Of a stretch of 64,000 bases of DNA, positions 20,201-26,811 are shown piece by piece. The first letter of the stretch is position 1, and the number at the start of each line of letters is the position of its first letter. Origin of the DNA: Aestuariibacter sp. (lineage in GTDB: Bacteria; Pseudomonadota; Gammaproteobacteria; Enterobacterales; Alteromonadaceae); the NCBI GenBank assembly GCA_017794925.1, contig CP051238.1, positions 1,287,186-1,351,185 on the forward strand, given 5' to 3'. The position numbers and the translations under genes were made by a program. Under the pieces are notes generated by a model. That model made no database searches and was not told the origin of the DNA. It saw only the letters and a list, made by a program, of their open reading frames with translations.

Positions 20201-20388
20201 CCAGCAGTAGCAGTAAGTCTATGCATGGCGGTAGCTCCAAGTTCTTCGCCAAGCTAATCGGTGAGCTGACGATTGGTACGCTGGAAGTCGAAGGCCCAGT
20301 AGCGACTGAAAACTCCTTTATTCAGTTGCGTACTGAAAGTGGTGGTGTTGTGGTGTTAGATAACTTCCGCCTGGAGTATCTGGACTAA
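14221..20388 (+). CDS. Giant bifunctional pectinase lipoprotein: CE8 pectin methylesterase fused to PL1 pectate lyase
   Basis: A 2055-residue surface lipoprotein (lipobox LVTGC). Approximate order: N-terminal beta domain to 340; repeat module 1 (342-528); PEEPEEPE linker (536-553); repeat module 2 (559-728); concanavalin-like domain (737-942); two Ig-like domains (946-1037 and 1047-1179); CE8 (1184-1537) with D1331 in SEQDTL, D1351 in GNVDFIWG and R1426 in TYIARSGG; PL1 (1539-1860) with R1740-x-P-x-x-R1745; repeat module 3 (1879-2055). The three modules share RFTIG and YVDNNT and are probably carbohydrate-binding. The esterase would de-methylate pectin for the adjoining lyase. ATG 14221 follows GGGAGGGTG. 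It is the last gene of the receptor operon. Confidence 0.9.
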   Translation: MKKLNRIAAIMSGAVLVTGCGFEQTINVKEEPAPALTGQFVDAPVGGISYSSESFPEGTTNDNGEFSYFRGDQITFHIGDFAFPSAPASSLLTPLALFKTDNPFNPAVVNTLRLLQALDTDADPSNGISISANAAAAAQMTLADGETIETFFAQDPDDFAADVEPWLATAGGSANLVGYDEAVEHFVDYLESEYGTLLTNAINVELITGTLYNTFIRGSSAVKNSINFLPDDATGMTGTFTMVEGETTVTGTYGYAFGRRALVLTTETSTHYLVSRSFNTVNQVYSLCWFDNPTQAATSLVRMCDADEDPKDNLLVLTEEQADLELIALEEAASAIEPALAESFDTDITTFFSSGYKRLTEDENAGAMYFKTGGSPLIDPDLGQLTLAGARFTIGNAAASPSTETADSDTVGTGIFNISQGFTISFDVVDHNGSGSMNIYVDNNTTSQSKSIHGGASKFIGMSISEENFPIGQRFTYTYVPGTDVTGLPVDDPDARILNPDVTNSFFQLRTDSSGSITIDNLTIETVADAVDVPQEPEEPEEPEEPETPEQPVIPQVDLPLVYDFVGVTEDIFSDAFASLVNSAGETLPMYTRTGGSVTVVSEGLQIDSGRFTIGNSTPDVDTSGDDVTNSGVLDLSRPYKVVMDIVSVSDPDGDNNFQIYVDNNTSSSSKSILGSSSKFYSELINTLTPGTTLEVEGPIASENSFLQLRTESGGTVVINNLRVEYLDDTSVFSCDDQPELYFCDDFASGTTDNWELLAQPDNAEGAVGSFDVFNDNGNKMLRYTAGSAGGEILQLTEAAMAQIPDTADYFVEARIRPRQNSTTANKQLYFTARYDSEGNWYGGGMNLQNSSSNTRIEIAISTEGSINRPVQAKTPLLLGEKDGTDGVWYRVRFDLVGETLTAYLDGEEMGSVTDSTFTAKGLIGMFTNNRSFEMDDFKVGDPTVKPVQLTLDYKDTTWDTTTTSDPLYVYVTAVKNDGVTDDTFTVTSSKDSVVTATVDGPNVTLTPVGAGSATITFTSGSDATLTRSIEVMVTEGFVMPSSEYGDLTGKVSPALASTSAYIDGKLMLTFDSAPTLGEVGEVRIYNAADDTVADVISLGGEINALGYSGQDRLRRVNYRAFNVEGNTLTIVPHNNALAYDQTYYVAIGDGVVTNTQLNGVDFTGMGKNAGWEFSTKEIGPSGNDVTVDDDGQADFRTVQGALNYVMENVAKDTAATITVKSGMYNELLYVRNKNNLTIQGEDRDDTVIYYDNYESYNGGTGGSEPLGTGTPNGGRSVFLVESADMLVLNNFTLKNSHTRNSVDSNQAETIYFNSSHRLVANNMNFMSEQDTLLLKGYSWFYNTLVAGNVDFIWGYANAALFEDSEIRTIGDSKYGADATSPGGYVLQARVQNESDKGFVFLNSDFTHGPGPLGTTVEAGSTYIARSGGNSNYFDNITLINNTFGEHIATVGWAYDGINGQPQPTPDPATATAGWREYGSTDAQGNALDLSARVGGYTLTESEAADYSSRASVFAGYNGGAGWDPQPLDAPVIVETETDKGFAGYNFDITGGAGGMVVTVDTGAKLTAALEQAKDANSPIIIYVDGVITDANNDGSGRSIEIKDMDNVSIIGVADRGEFDGIGISIRRANNIIVQNLKIHHVLTGGKDAISIEGDDDGSTTSNIWIDHNELYSTLDVDKDYYDGLIDSKSGAKNITISYNYLHDHWKASLHGHTESDTASDNTDRLITFHHNRFENIESRLPLFRYGHGHLYNNYYNNINSTAINSRIGAELQIENNVFENTQNPIVSFYSDVIGYWNTSGNLFGTGVTWTTPSGTDVVAGPDQVPTSSYEVPYDYNLDDTSIVKSKVINHAGVGKLDQSDLDIPAIDDGGTDGGTGTGETTDVTLPYSEDFSAADASAFFSADYKSMPDDSASPLHNITGGGSGITVADGQITLDSARFTIGDTQPDTDTADSDTAGRGVFDLSRPYKVLVDIVSVSDPDGDNNFQIYVDNNTSSSSKSMHGGSSKFFAKLIGELTIGTLEVEGPVATENSFIQLRTESGGVVVLDNFRLEYLD

Positions 20389-20432
20389 CCTACCAGCCAG
20401 GGTAATCGACTCGATTCCCCATTACTGATATT

Positions 20433-20465
20433 AAAATCCGCGAGCCTGAACAGGTCGCGGATTTT
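20433..20465 (+). terminator. Rho-independent terminator of the pectin operon
   Basis: AAAATCCGCGA pairs with TCGCGGATTTT, with an inner CCTG/CAGG extension, and is followed by TTATTTT. It lies 45 bases after the CE8-PL1 stop. Confidence 0.85.
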
Positions 20466-20659
20466 TTATTTTAATAAATGTCATCATTTAATTTTCCTGC
20501 TATCCATGCAGTTTATTGTGAAAATATGATCTATTTATAAGATTCAATAGTAATAAAATCAGTAGTTAACGAACTTTTTGTATACTATTTAAAAATAGCG
20601 CTGGCATTTATTACAGTATTGTCATATATTGAATAAGGCAACAAAGCAAAGGAGGATGT

Positions 20660-20797
20660 ATGATGAAAGCACTTAAACGTTTCTTCAAGCGAGCGCATCC
20701 GTACACTGTTGCTTATTATCTAGGTAGAAAGAATACTCAGCGAATCTTAGACTGTAAGATCAAAAAGAAATCGAAACTACTGGCAGAGCAACACTAG
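20660..20797 (+). CDS. 45-residue basic small protein, unrecognised
   Basis: The reading frame starts MMKALKRFFKRAHPYTVAYY and ends LLAEQH at TAG 20797. It has AAAGGAGG directly upstream with good spacing, a possible -10 (TATACT, 20581-20586), and its own strong terminator 16 bases after the stop. It lies alone between the pectin and arabinan genes. The product is strongly basic, rich in Lys and Arg at both ends, with a central YTVAYYLGRKN segment and one Cys; no transmembrane segment is evident. I do not recognise a family. It could be an RNA- or membrane-associated regulator. Expression signals make it a real gene with fair confidence. Confidence 0.7.
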   Translation: MMKALKRFFKRAHPYTVAYYLGRKNTQRILDCKIKKKSKLLAEQH

Positions 20798-20812
20798 CTA
20801 GTGCTTGAAGAG

Positions 20813-20838
20813 AAAAGGCTCCATTGTGGAGCCTTTTT
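20813..20838 (+). terminator. Rho-independent terminator of the small gene
   Basis: AAAAGGCTCC, a 5-base loop and GGAGCC followed by TTTTT form a textbook terminator just after the 45-codon gene. From here to 21056 nothing else is visible. Confidence 0.88.
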
Positions 20839-21056
20839 GCATTGTGAAGAAAATATTCTCAGCCAATAACCGCCTGCTTTGTCTGCAATAAATTAATCAA
20901 CCGGATTATAAACAGTTTCTCAAGCGGGATGATTGAACCTGAAATCCAACGCCCATCCACAATTAGAATAAAGAAGTTCAGATTAACATGGGAGAAATGC
21001 TCCCGTGCAGTGGGTCCGTCCACATTCCATGTGAACAACACGGGAGAGGTCCTCTG

Positions 21057-21089
21057 CAAAACAGGGCAGTGTAAGATTCACAGCCCTGT
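21057..21089 (-). terminator. Terminator of the GH43 arabinanase gene
   Basis: On the minus strand ACAGGGC pairs with GCCCTGT, with an inner GTG/CAC, and is followed by TTTT. It sits 10 bases beyond the GH43 stop. Confidence 0.6.
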
Positions 21090-21099
21090 CGCAGTTAAC

Positions 21100-22149
21100 T
21101 CATTTAATCAGTTTAGTCTTTCGACGATTTAAATCGGCCGGATCGACTACCGGCCAGTTGTCTTCCCATGTTATTGGGAGAATGCGTAACTTTTGTAATG
21201 CATTGTCGGCGGTTTCGTAGGCGTGAAGCACCAGGTAGTCATTGCCGTCGAACGTATACGCGGCATTGTGACCCAATGCTACCCAGTCTTTATTGCCTTC
21301 AACGACCAGCGTACCGCCCCCATCGAGCAGCGATACGCCATCTCTGTCGAGATAAGGGCCCATTACCGTTTTACTGCGCCCTACGCGTACGTTGTAGGTG
21401 CTATCCATACCGCGGCAACATTTATCGAAAGAGACAAACAGATAGTAATAGCCGTTTTGTTTAAAGATATAAGGCGCTTCAATTGCACCCTCGCCGGGAT
21501 CGGCATCATTCGTTTCACTGGCTCCAGGGCGCTTAGCAATGGTGTACCATTCTTGTGGCTCGGCCAGACGCACCATATCGTCATCCAGCTTTACCAGTTT
21601 TAACCCTTCCCAGAATGATCCAAAGCTCATCCAGGCGTTGCCGTCGTCATCTTCAACAATGGCTGGATCTATGGCATTCCAGTGATCGCGATTAGGTACA
21701 GAATCAATTACAACACCGTAATCCACCCACTCGTAATCGGGTGAATCCGGATCCAGTGTGGTGTTAACGGTTACGCCAATACCGGAGGTATTTTTGCCAA
21801 ATGCGGAAGCCGAGTAATACAGGTAGAACTTGCCGTCTTTCTGATAAATATCCGGGGCCCAAAGGTGGCCATTAAAACCCGGTGCTACTCGACGAGCCCA
21901 GCTGGGCTCGTCCGGAAATACACGGCCAGTGAGTTGCCAGTTCTCCATGTCTTTGGATTCGTAATAAGTAATCCCAGGTCCGGTACTAAATACATAATAA
22001 GTGTCGCCGGCTTTTGTCATTACCGGGTCGTGTACTTCAACCTGTTTGGCTTGTGCCCCGCAGCCCGCCATGAGCATGGCGCTTGCCAGTACACCCGTGC
22101 CAGCTTTGATTAATCGGTTTGCCAGTGGGAAAGTTCGATATTGAATCAT
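21100..22149 (-). CDS. GH43 lipoprotein, probable endo-alpha-1,5-L-arabinanase
   Basis: A 349-residue five-bladed beta-propeller hydrolase. The lipoprotein signal has lipobox LMAGC (Cys30). The three GH43 acidic residues are visible: base D41 in VHDPVM, pKa-modulating D161 in AIDPAIV and acid E224 in GAIEAPYIF. The wording HDPVM, NGHLWAPDI and GSFWEG is typical of the arabinan endo-1,5-alpha-L-arabinosidase subfamily. It would cut arabinan side chains of pectin at the cell surface. It is divergent from a second GH43 gene over a 112-bp shared promoter region with operator-like palindromes. Confidence 0.9.
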   Translation of the reverse strand: MIQYRTFPLANRLIKAGTGVLASAMLMAGCGAQAKQVEVHDPVMTKAGDTYYVFSTGPGITYYESKDMENWQLTGRVFPDEPSWARRVAPGFNGHLWAPDIYQKDGKFYLYYSASAFGKNTSGIGVTVNTTLDPDSPDYEWVDYGVVIDSVPNRDHWNAIDPAIVEDDDGNAWMSFGSFWEGLKLVKLDDDMVRLAEPQEWYTIAKRPGASETNDADPGEGAIEAPYIFKQNGYYYLFVSFDKCCRGMDSTYNVRVGRSKTVMGPYLDRDGVSLLDGGGTLVVEGNKDWVALGHNAAYTFDGNDYLVLHAYETADNALQKLRILPITWEDNWPVVDPADLNRRKTKLIK

Positions 22150-22173
22150 TTTTACCTCAATTCAAAAAGCATT

Positions 22174-22187
22174 TGCTAAGTGTAGCA
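22174..22187. promoter_or_regulatory. Palindrome in the divergent GH43 promoter region
   Basis: TGCTA-AGTG-TAGCA has perfect 5-bp arms. It lies 25 bp before the minus-strand GH43 start. It may bind an arabinose- or arabinan-responsive regulator. Confidence 0.4.
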
Positions 22188-22224
22188 GCGATCATGTTAA
22201 ATATGTAATACAATATTAATAATT

Positions 22225-22243
22225 GGTTAGCAACTTGGCAACC
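22225..22243. promoter_or_regulatory. Second imperfect palindrome in the divergent GH43 promoter region
   Basis: GGTTAGCAACTTGGCAACC has GGTT/AACC ends and GC steps placed symmetrically. It lies 19 bp before the plus-strand GH43 start, where a repressor would block that gene. Confidence 0.35.
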
Positions 22244-22261
22244 GCTAAGTAGGGACAAGCG

Positions 22262-23299
22262 ATGATATCTCAAACTATAAACAAAACACTGCGTGCATGT
22301 GTCCAAATGGCAAGCCTTAGCCTGGCATGCTTCAGCATGGCGTCAAATGCCAATTCTCTTGAGCCTATTGATAATCCTATTGTCATTCAACGTGCCGATC
22401 CCTGGATAGTCAGGCATGATGATACTGGGTGCTACACATTTATTGGTACTTCACCCAAATTTGATGAAATAGAGTTGCGCGCAGCGTGCCGGTTAAACGA
22501 TTTAAAGATTGCAGAGCCCAAGGTCATTTGGAAAAAGAATGCCAAGGGCCCGATGAGCGTAAATATTTGGGCCCCGGAGCTGCACGAAGTCGATGGTGAC
22601 TGGTATATCTATTTCGCAGCAGGTGATATTGACCACCCGTGGAGTATTCGCATGTATGCCCTTAAAAACACCGCAGAAAAGCCGATGGACGGAAAATGGG
22701 TGGAAGCAGGGCGAATTGCAACACCAGTAGATTCCTTTTCATTAGATGCGACTACGTTTGAGCATGGCGGAAAACGCTATCTGGTATGGGCTCAACAGGA
22801 TGCCAATCGCACTTATAACTCTGCATTGTGGATTGCTGAAATGGACTCTCCAACGTCGATTAAATTCGACACGGTTACCTTGCTCAGCGAGCCAAAGCTG
22901 GATTGGGAAGTGCTCGGTTATAAGGTAAATGAAGGCGCCGCGGTAATCGTCAGACACGGACGCGTGCTCATTACCTATTCAGCCAGTGCAACGGATCACC
23001 GCTATGCAATGGGCTTATTGTGGGCAGACAAAGATGCAGATTTACTAAACCCGGCAAGCTGGCACAAGCGCGATAAGCCAATCTTTACGACCAATGCCGC
23101 AGCAGGGCGTTTTGGCCCGGGTCACAACAGCTTTGTAAAAGCCGAGGATGGTGTAACAGATTTGATGATTTACCATAGCCGTGACTATGAAACACTGCGT
23201 GGTAATCCATTAACGGACCCCAATCGCCATGCAAGAGCAAGAGTTATCTATTGGGATGCGGAAGGCTTTCCTGTGTTACAGCCTGAGCTAACGGACTAG
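22262..23299 (+). CDS. GH43 exo-alpha-L-arabinofuranosidase-like protein, secreted
   Basis: A 345-residue GH43 protein with a signal peptide ending near SNANS. The base is D46 in RADPWIV, the modulating aspartate is D162 in SLDATTF, and the acid is E224 in KVNEGAAV. VNIWAPELH and YIYFAAG match the subfamily that contains exo-1,5-alpha-L-arabinofuranosidases (GH43_26-like). It would trim arabino-oligosaccharides made by the divergent endo-arabinanase, probably in the periplasm because no lipobox is present. No clear terminator follows; a REP-like hairpin lies 70 bp downstream. Confidence 0.85.
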   Translation: MISQTINKTLRACVQMASLSLACFSMASNANSLEPIDNPIVIQRADPWIVRHDDTGCYTFIGTSPKFDEIELRAACRLNDLKIAEPKVIWKKNAKGPMSVNIWAPELHEVDGDWYIYFAAGDIDHPWSIRMYALKNTAEKPMDGKWVEAGRIATPVDSFSLDATTFEHGGKRYLVWAQQDANRTYNSALWIAEMDSPTSIKFDTVTLLSEPKLDWEVLGYKVNEGAAVIVRHGRVLITYSASATDHRYAMGLLWADKDADLLNPASWHKRDKPIFTTNAAAGRFGPGHNSFVKAEDGVTDLMIYHSRDYETLRGNPLTDPNRHARARVIYWDAEGFPVLQPELTD

Positions 23300-23369
23300 C
23301 CAAAGGAAGCTGCCGAGATGTGTAGCTGATTGGATTCTTCCACCTTAGCTCAATATTTTCCCCTGTGAT

Positions 23370-23395
23370 CCCGGTTTCGCGAAGCGAGCACCGGG
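23370..23395. repeat. REP-like hairpin
   Basis: CCCGGT-TTCGC-GAA-GCGAGC-ACCGGG folds into a GC-rich stem with an inner TTCGC/GCGA arm, and is followed by a short GCATTGCAAAGCAATAGC arm. The composition differs from the flanks. It resembles intergenic palindromic repeats that are dispersed in Alteromonas-type genomes, but a second copy is not present here. Confidence 0.45.
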
Positions 23396-23468
23396 ACCTC
23401 GGAGCATTGCAAAGCAATAGCATAACTTCTAAGATTAAAGTTCATTCAATTGCACGCTTCATAGGGAA

Positions 23469-23756
23469 ATGAACATGGATGCAATCAGCTCAGTTCAGCT
23501 CATCATATTAGGTATTGTCGCCGTAGCGTTAATGCTAGAGCTAATCGCCATGAGAAAAGGCATGTTGGTCCGGGTGGAATATTCCAAAAGAGCCAGGATC
23601 GCATTGGCACTGTTCGTTGGCATTACTTTCGCTTTCTTTGCCATTATTAATGCAGGTCCGGCTCAACCGCTACTTGCCCTCTGGGGTTTGCCGATAGCGA
23701 TAATTATTTACCGTAAGAAAGACTGGCATAAATTGAAGCGAGGGCTGTGGAGTTAG
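23469..23756 (+). CDS. Small membrane protein, unknown function
   Basis: A 95-residue protein with three hydrophobic segments (about residues 8-27, 42-62 and 67-85) and positively charged loops. ATG 23469 is preceded by AGGGAA. It is separated by one base from the next small membrane gene, so the two are probably translated as a pair. I do not recognise a family. Confidence 0.6.
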   Translation: MNMDAISSVQLIILGIVAVALMLELIAMRKGMLVRVEYSKRARIALALFVGITFAFFAIINAGPAQPLLALWGLPIAIIIYRKKDWHKLKRGLWS

Positions 23757-23757
23757 T

Positions 23758-24024
23758 ATGGAAATAGCCGCACTTTTGTTCGTCGTACTTACAGGTTTTT
23801 TCTTTAATGTTTTACCCTGGCTCTGCGCATTGTGCTCCCGCAAAGCGTCAGGCGCTAAAAAATTGATTTGGTTTTTATTATCGTTTTTTGGTTCCTGGTT
23901 AGGTTACGCTGTTTACTACTTCCTGATTGTAAAACCTGAATGGGAAGACAAGCCTGCACGCCCCGATAAGCGTGTGCCGAGAAACGAAAACGGTATGCCG
24001 ATTAAAATGGTTGAACGCAACTAA
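23758..24024 (+). CDS. Small membrane protein, unknown function
   Basis: An 88-residue protein with two hydrophobic segments (about 3-22 and 35-56) and a polar, charged C-terminal tail (EWEDKPARPDKRVPRNENG). Its start lies two bases after the previous stop, with GTGGAG as ribosome site inside the previous gene. The pair may encode interacting membrane subunits; function is unknown. Confidence 0.6.
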   Translation: MEIAALLFVVLTGFFFNVLPWLCALCSRKASGAKKLIWFLLSFFGSWLGYAVYYFLIVKPEWEDKPARPDKRVPRNENGMPIKMVERN

Positions 24025-24144
24025 TTCCAGGTCGGCTTACTAGTTTCAAAAAATCACTGCGTCTGCCTCCCGTAACATAGAGGGCTCTGCACCGACGCAT
24101 GACTTGCAGCGACGCCATTAAAGAGTGTTTACGGTTTATGAATT

Positions 24145-24177
24145 AAAAAGCCCCGGAAATCACAAATACCCGGGGCT
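24145..24177 (-). terminator. Terminator of the Fur-regulated TonB receptor gene
   Basis: On the minus strand AGCCCCGG, a 13-base loop and CCGGGGCT are followed by TTTTAATT. It lies 18 bases beyond the receptor stop. The 120 bp between it and 24024 hold nothing recognisable. Confidence 0.85.
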
Positions 24178-24194
24178 GTTAAGCACTCGCTCTC

Positions 24195-26567
24195 TTAAAA
24201 GCTGACTGTAACGCCAGCCCATAAGTTACGCGCTTTGTCTTTCACATTGTAGTCGTCAGTAAAGTTCACTTCACTGGTCACGCCTCGACCGGTCAGGTAT
24301 TCAAACTGTCCGTCGTTGTTCAGATCGTCGTAAGTCACCGAGTAAGTTGTGAAGTCGCGATCCAACAGGTTGTTGATACGCAGGTTCACCACAACATAGT
24401 CATTCAGCGTCCAGCGCGCGCCCAGGTTCAGCAGCGAGTAGTTCTTGAAGTACAGCTCTCGCTCCAGTACCGAATCGTAACCGCGGTAGCGATCAGAGCG
24501 GAACTCGCCTTGCAAATACACATTTAGGTCGGCATTGATATCCCAGGTAATGTTGACATTGGCCATGTGCTCAGCAGTATTGGTAAGCGGCAGGCCAGCT
24601 TGTGCGCCACTCTTTTGCTCGCTGTCAGTCCAGGTGTAGTTGGCGTAAATCGACCACTCAGTGGTAAAGGCGTAGCGCCCCGCCATTTCAATACCCTGTA
24701 ACTCCACTTTATCGATATTGATACGCTGACTGTATGTGTCGTAGCCCAGTTCGTCGTATTCACCCAGGTTTACACAAGGGCGAACGCCGCCAGTGGTATT
24801 ACAGCTTTGAACAGTATCTCCGCTTGCTATTTTATCTTCAAAGTCCGTGTTGAAGTACGTGATGTTAAAGCTGTGCTCGTCTTTGCTCCAGTACAGTGCA
24901 ATTTCTGAGTTGACGCTGGTTTCAGGTGTTAGTTCAGGGTTTCCAGCAAAAGGGCTGGTGCCCTGACCACCGAAACCAATGATGCCGTCGTACAGATCGG
25001 TCGTTTGCGGGGTTTTATAACCCGTGCTTACGCCCCCCTTCACTGTCCAGTAATCAGAGATGTTGTAAACAGCATATAGACGAGGAGAGGTCTGGCTGCC
25101 GAACACGTCATGATGGTCATAACGGAAGCCTGCGGTTACGGTCATATTGTCCAGAATGCCCCAGTTATCTTCGGCGAATAACGAGTACATTTTCTGTTCT
25201 TGTACAGCGCCAGCGTTACCGGATTCCAAACCAAATACGCCGTCCTGTAGTTCACCGTCAATGATCTGTGCACCTGCTACGAAGTTATGATCACCGGCCA
25301 TATCTTCTACCGGGATATCCACTCGCAGGTCAAAAGTGTACTGGCTGCTATCCAAAGGACGAGCAGGGCGCGGTAAGAAGGTGGCTTCAGCCAGGTCACG
25401 GCGCTCTTCTTCACTCATGTCTGCATATTCGCCTGTGCCATCGTACATGGCTTGAAGCAATTGACGCTCGCTTACGCTCAGGGGTAGGGTACGACCATTG
25501 TTTTGTGTGTCTACATAGGCGAGTGATGCGGCAATCACACCAAAGTCCAGCTTGCCATCGTAAGTTAAAGACCACCATTCGCGATCAAACTCCTGCTCCG
25601 CTGCATAGCCGGCTCTGGGGTTTACCTGACCGCGACGAGTCTGCCACAGACTCTCAATACTGTCGCGTGTACCCAGTGGATAGATAATTTCACCGGTTTC
25701 CAGGTTGTACTCCGGGGTATTGTCATATTCCTGATGAGAGTTGTCGTAATCGAAGCCGATTTCATGACCTTCGGCAGGCGTGTAATTCAGGGTGAATCCG
25801 TAATGTTCGCTGTTGTTGTCAACTGTGCGACCGCCGCTGCCAAAACCCAAAGAACGCACGTGTACTGTACCGTTCGGATCAACCGCCGGGGCAAGCTGCG
25901 GGGTAGATGCTTGCTGCTCGTATAAACTGCCGCGAATACCCAGGCTCAGAATATTGTCAATTAACGGGCCGGTTACCGAGAAGTCTGTGGTAATGTCATT
26001 ACCGAAATCGTCATTGGTTTGCACACTGCGACCGAAGGTAATGTTGCCACCCCAGTCATTGCGATGCTTTTTGGTGATCACGTTAATAACGCCGCCCAGT
26101 GCATCCGCACCATACAAAGTAGATGCCGGTCCACGAATCACTTCGATACGCTCAATGGTGTCAAGTGGCGGAAGGTGGTTAAAGGCATTACCGCCAAAGT
26201 TGTTTGGGTAGATATTTCCGTGGTTATTCTGGCGACGACCATCAATTAACAGCAGGGTATACTCACCAGTAAGCCCTCGCATACTCACACTGCCCTGACC
26301 TGTCTTATCGCGAGTAGTCCCAATATCGATACCTTCCTGGTATTTAACGGCATCGAGTAAAGAGGTAAATGAACGGGTTTTTAAATCTTCAGCGGTGATC
26401 ACGGAGATACTGGCGGGCGCTTCAGTAATTTTTTGCTCAAAGCCCGCTGCAGTAACCACTAAATGCTCGATATCGTCGCTATCCGGGATACTGGACGCGA
26501 TGGCATTCATAGAGAAACTTAATCCTACCGCCATGGCAAGGCGGGAAACAGTGAGTCGAGCTTTCAT
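24195..26567 (-). CDS. TonB-dependent receptor, probable ferric-siderophore or heme uptake
   Basis: A 790-residue outer-membrane receptor. The signal peptide ends near NAIASS. The TonB-box-like segment EHLVVTA is followed by the plug domain (about 45-160) with SVSMRGL, LLLIDGRRQN and IEVIRGPASTLYGADALGG. The barrel ends in WAGVTVSF. The length and plug wording match small-ligand (iron complex, vitamin B12, heme) receptors rather than the longer sugar receptors elsewhere in this window. A Fur-type box and a sigma70-like promoter lie upstream, supporting iron control. ATG 26567 is preferred over one 33 bases upstream because AAAGG lies six bases before it. Confidence 0.92.
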   Translation of the reverse strand: MKARLTVSRLAMAVGLSFSMNAIASSIPDSDDIEHLVVTAAGFEQKITEAPASISVITAEDLKTRSFTSLLDAVKYQEGIDIGTTRDKTGQGSVSMRGLTGEYTLLLIDGRRQNNHGNIYPNNFGGNAFNHLPPLDTIERIEVIRGPASTLYGADALGGVINVITKKHRNDWGGNITFGRSVQTNDDFGNDITTDFSVTGPLIDNILSLGIRGSLYEQQASTPQLAPAVDPNGTVHVRSLGFGSGGRTVDNNSEHYGFTLNYTPAEGHEIGFDYDNSHQEYDNTPEYNLETGEIIYPLGTRDSIESLWQTRRGQVNPRAGYAAEQEFDREWWSLTYDGKLDFGVIAASLAYVDTQNNGRTLPLSVSERQLLQAMYDGTGEYADMSEEERRDLAEATFLPRPARPLDSSQYTFDLRVDIPVEDMAGDHNFVAGAQIIDGELQDGVFGLESGNAGAVQEQKMYSLFAEDNWGILDNMTVTAGFRYDHHDVFGSQTSPRLYAVYNISDYWTVKGGVSTGYKTPQTTDLYDGIIGFGGQGTSPFAGNPELTPETSVNSEIALYWSKDEHSFNITYFNTDFEDKIASGDTVQSCNTTGGVRPCVNLGEYDELGYDTYSQRINIDKVELQGIEMAGRYAFTTEWSIYANYTWTDSEQKSGAQAGLPLTNTAEHMANVNITWDINADLNVYLQGEFRSDRYRGYDSVLERELYFKNYSLLNLGARWTLNDYVVVNLRINNLLDRDFTTYSVTYDDLNNDGQFEYLTGRGVTSEVNFTDDYNVKDKARNLWAGVTVSF

Positions 26568-26612
26568 AGTCATCCTTTCTTCGTGAGTCATCAGACGCAA
26601 TGTCTTCGTCTG

Positions 26613-26640
26613 TGTAAAGATATGTAAAGAAGTGTAAAGA
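26613..26640. repeat. Three 10-bp phased TGTAAAGA repeats
   Basis: TGTAAAGA occurs at 26613, 26623 and 26633, exactly one helical turn apart, in the receptor leader just downstream of the predicted transcription start. Phased direct repeats often bind OmpR/PhoB-type regulators. They could also be an RNA feature. Confidence 0.5.
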
Positions 26641-26649
26641 AAGGCGCAT

Positions 26650-26677
26650 ATGATAAGTCGTCAGATGCAACAGTCAA
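26650..26677 (-). promoter_or_regulatory. Sigma70-like promoter of the TonB receptor
   Basis: On the minus strand TTGACT (26677-26672), a 16-base spacer and TATCAT (26655-26650) form a good promoter about 85 bp before the start codon. Confidence 0.6.
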
Positions 26678-26679
26678 TA

Positions 26680-26698
26680 GTAATGATAATAATTATTA
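26680..26698. promoter_or_regulatory. Fur box
   Basis: GTAATGATAATAATTATTA matches the classical 19-bp Fur consensus at about 15 positions and abuts the -35 element of the receptor promoter. Iron-loaded Fur bound here would repress the receptor. Confidence 0.75.
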
Positions 26699-26737
26699 TT
26701 TGCTCTATTGTTTTTGTGGGGGTGATATAGTTAAGTT

Positions 26738-26811
26738 GCTTTCTGCTTTCTGCTTTCTGCTTTCTGCTTTCTGCTTTCTGCTTTCTGCTTTCTGCTTTCT
26801 GCTTTCTGCTT
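26738..26811. repeat. Heptanucleotide tandem repeat, 10 copies of GCTTTCT
   Basis: Ten perfect GCTTTCT units (26738-26807) plus a partial unit lie 60-130 bp upstream of the -35 element. Perfect tandem units of this type change copy number by strand slippage. The rest of the 438-bp gap (26568-27005) holds the receptor promoter region and no gene. Confidence 0.9.

Noticed and set aside
26738..26811. Tandem repeats as a possible CRISPR array
   Set aside because: Units are 7 bp and directly adjacent without spacers; no cas genes in the window.
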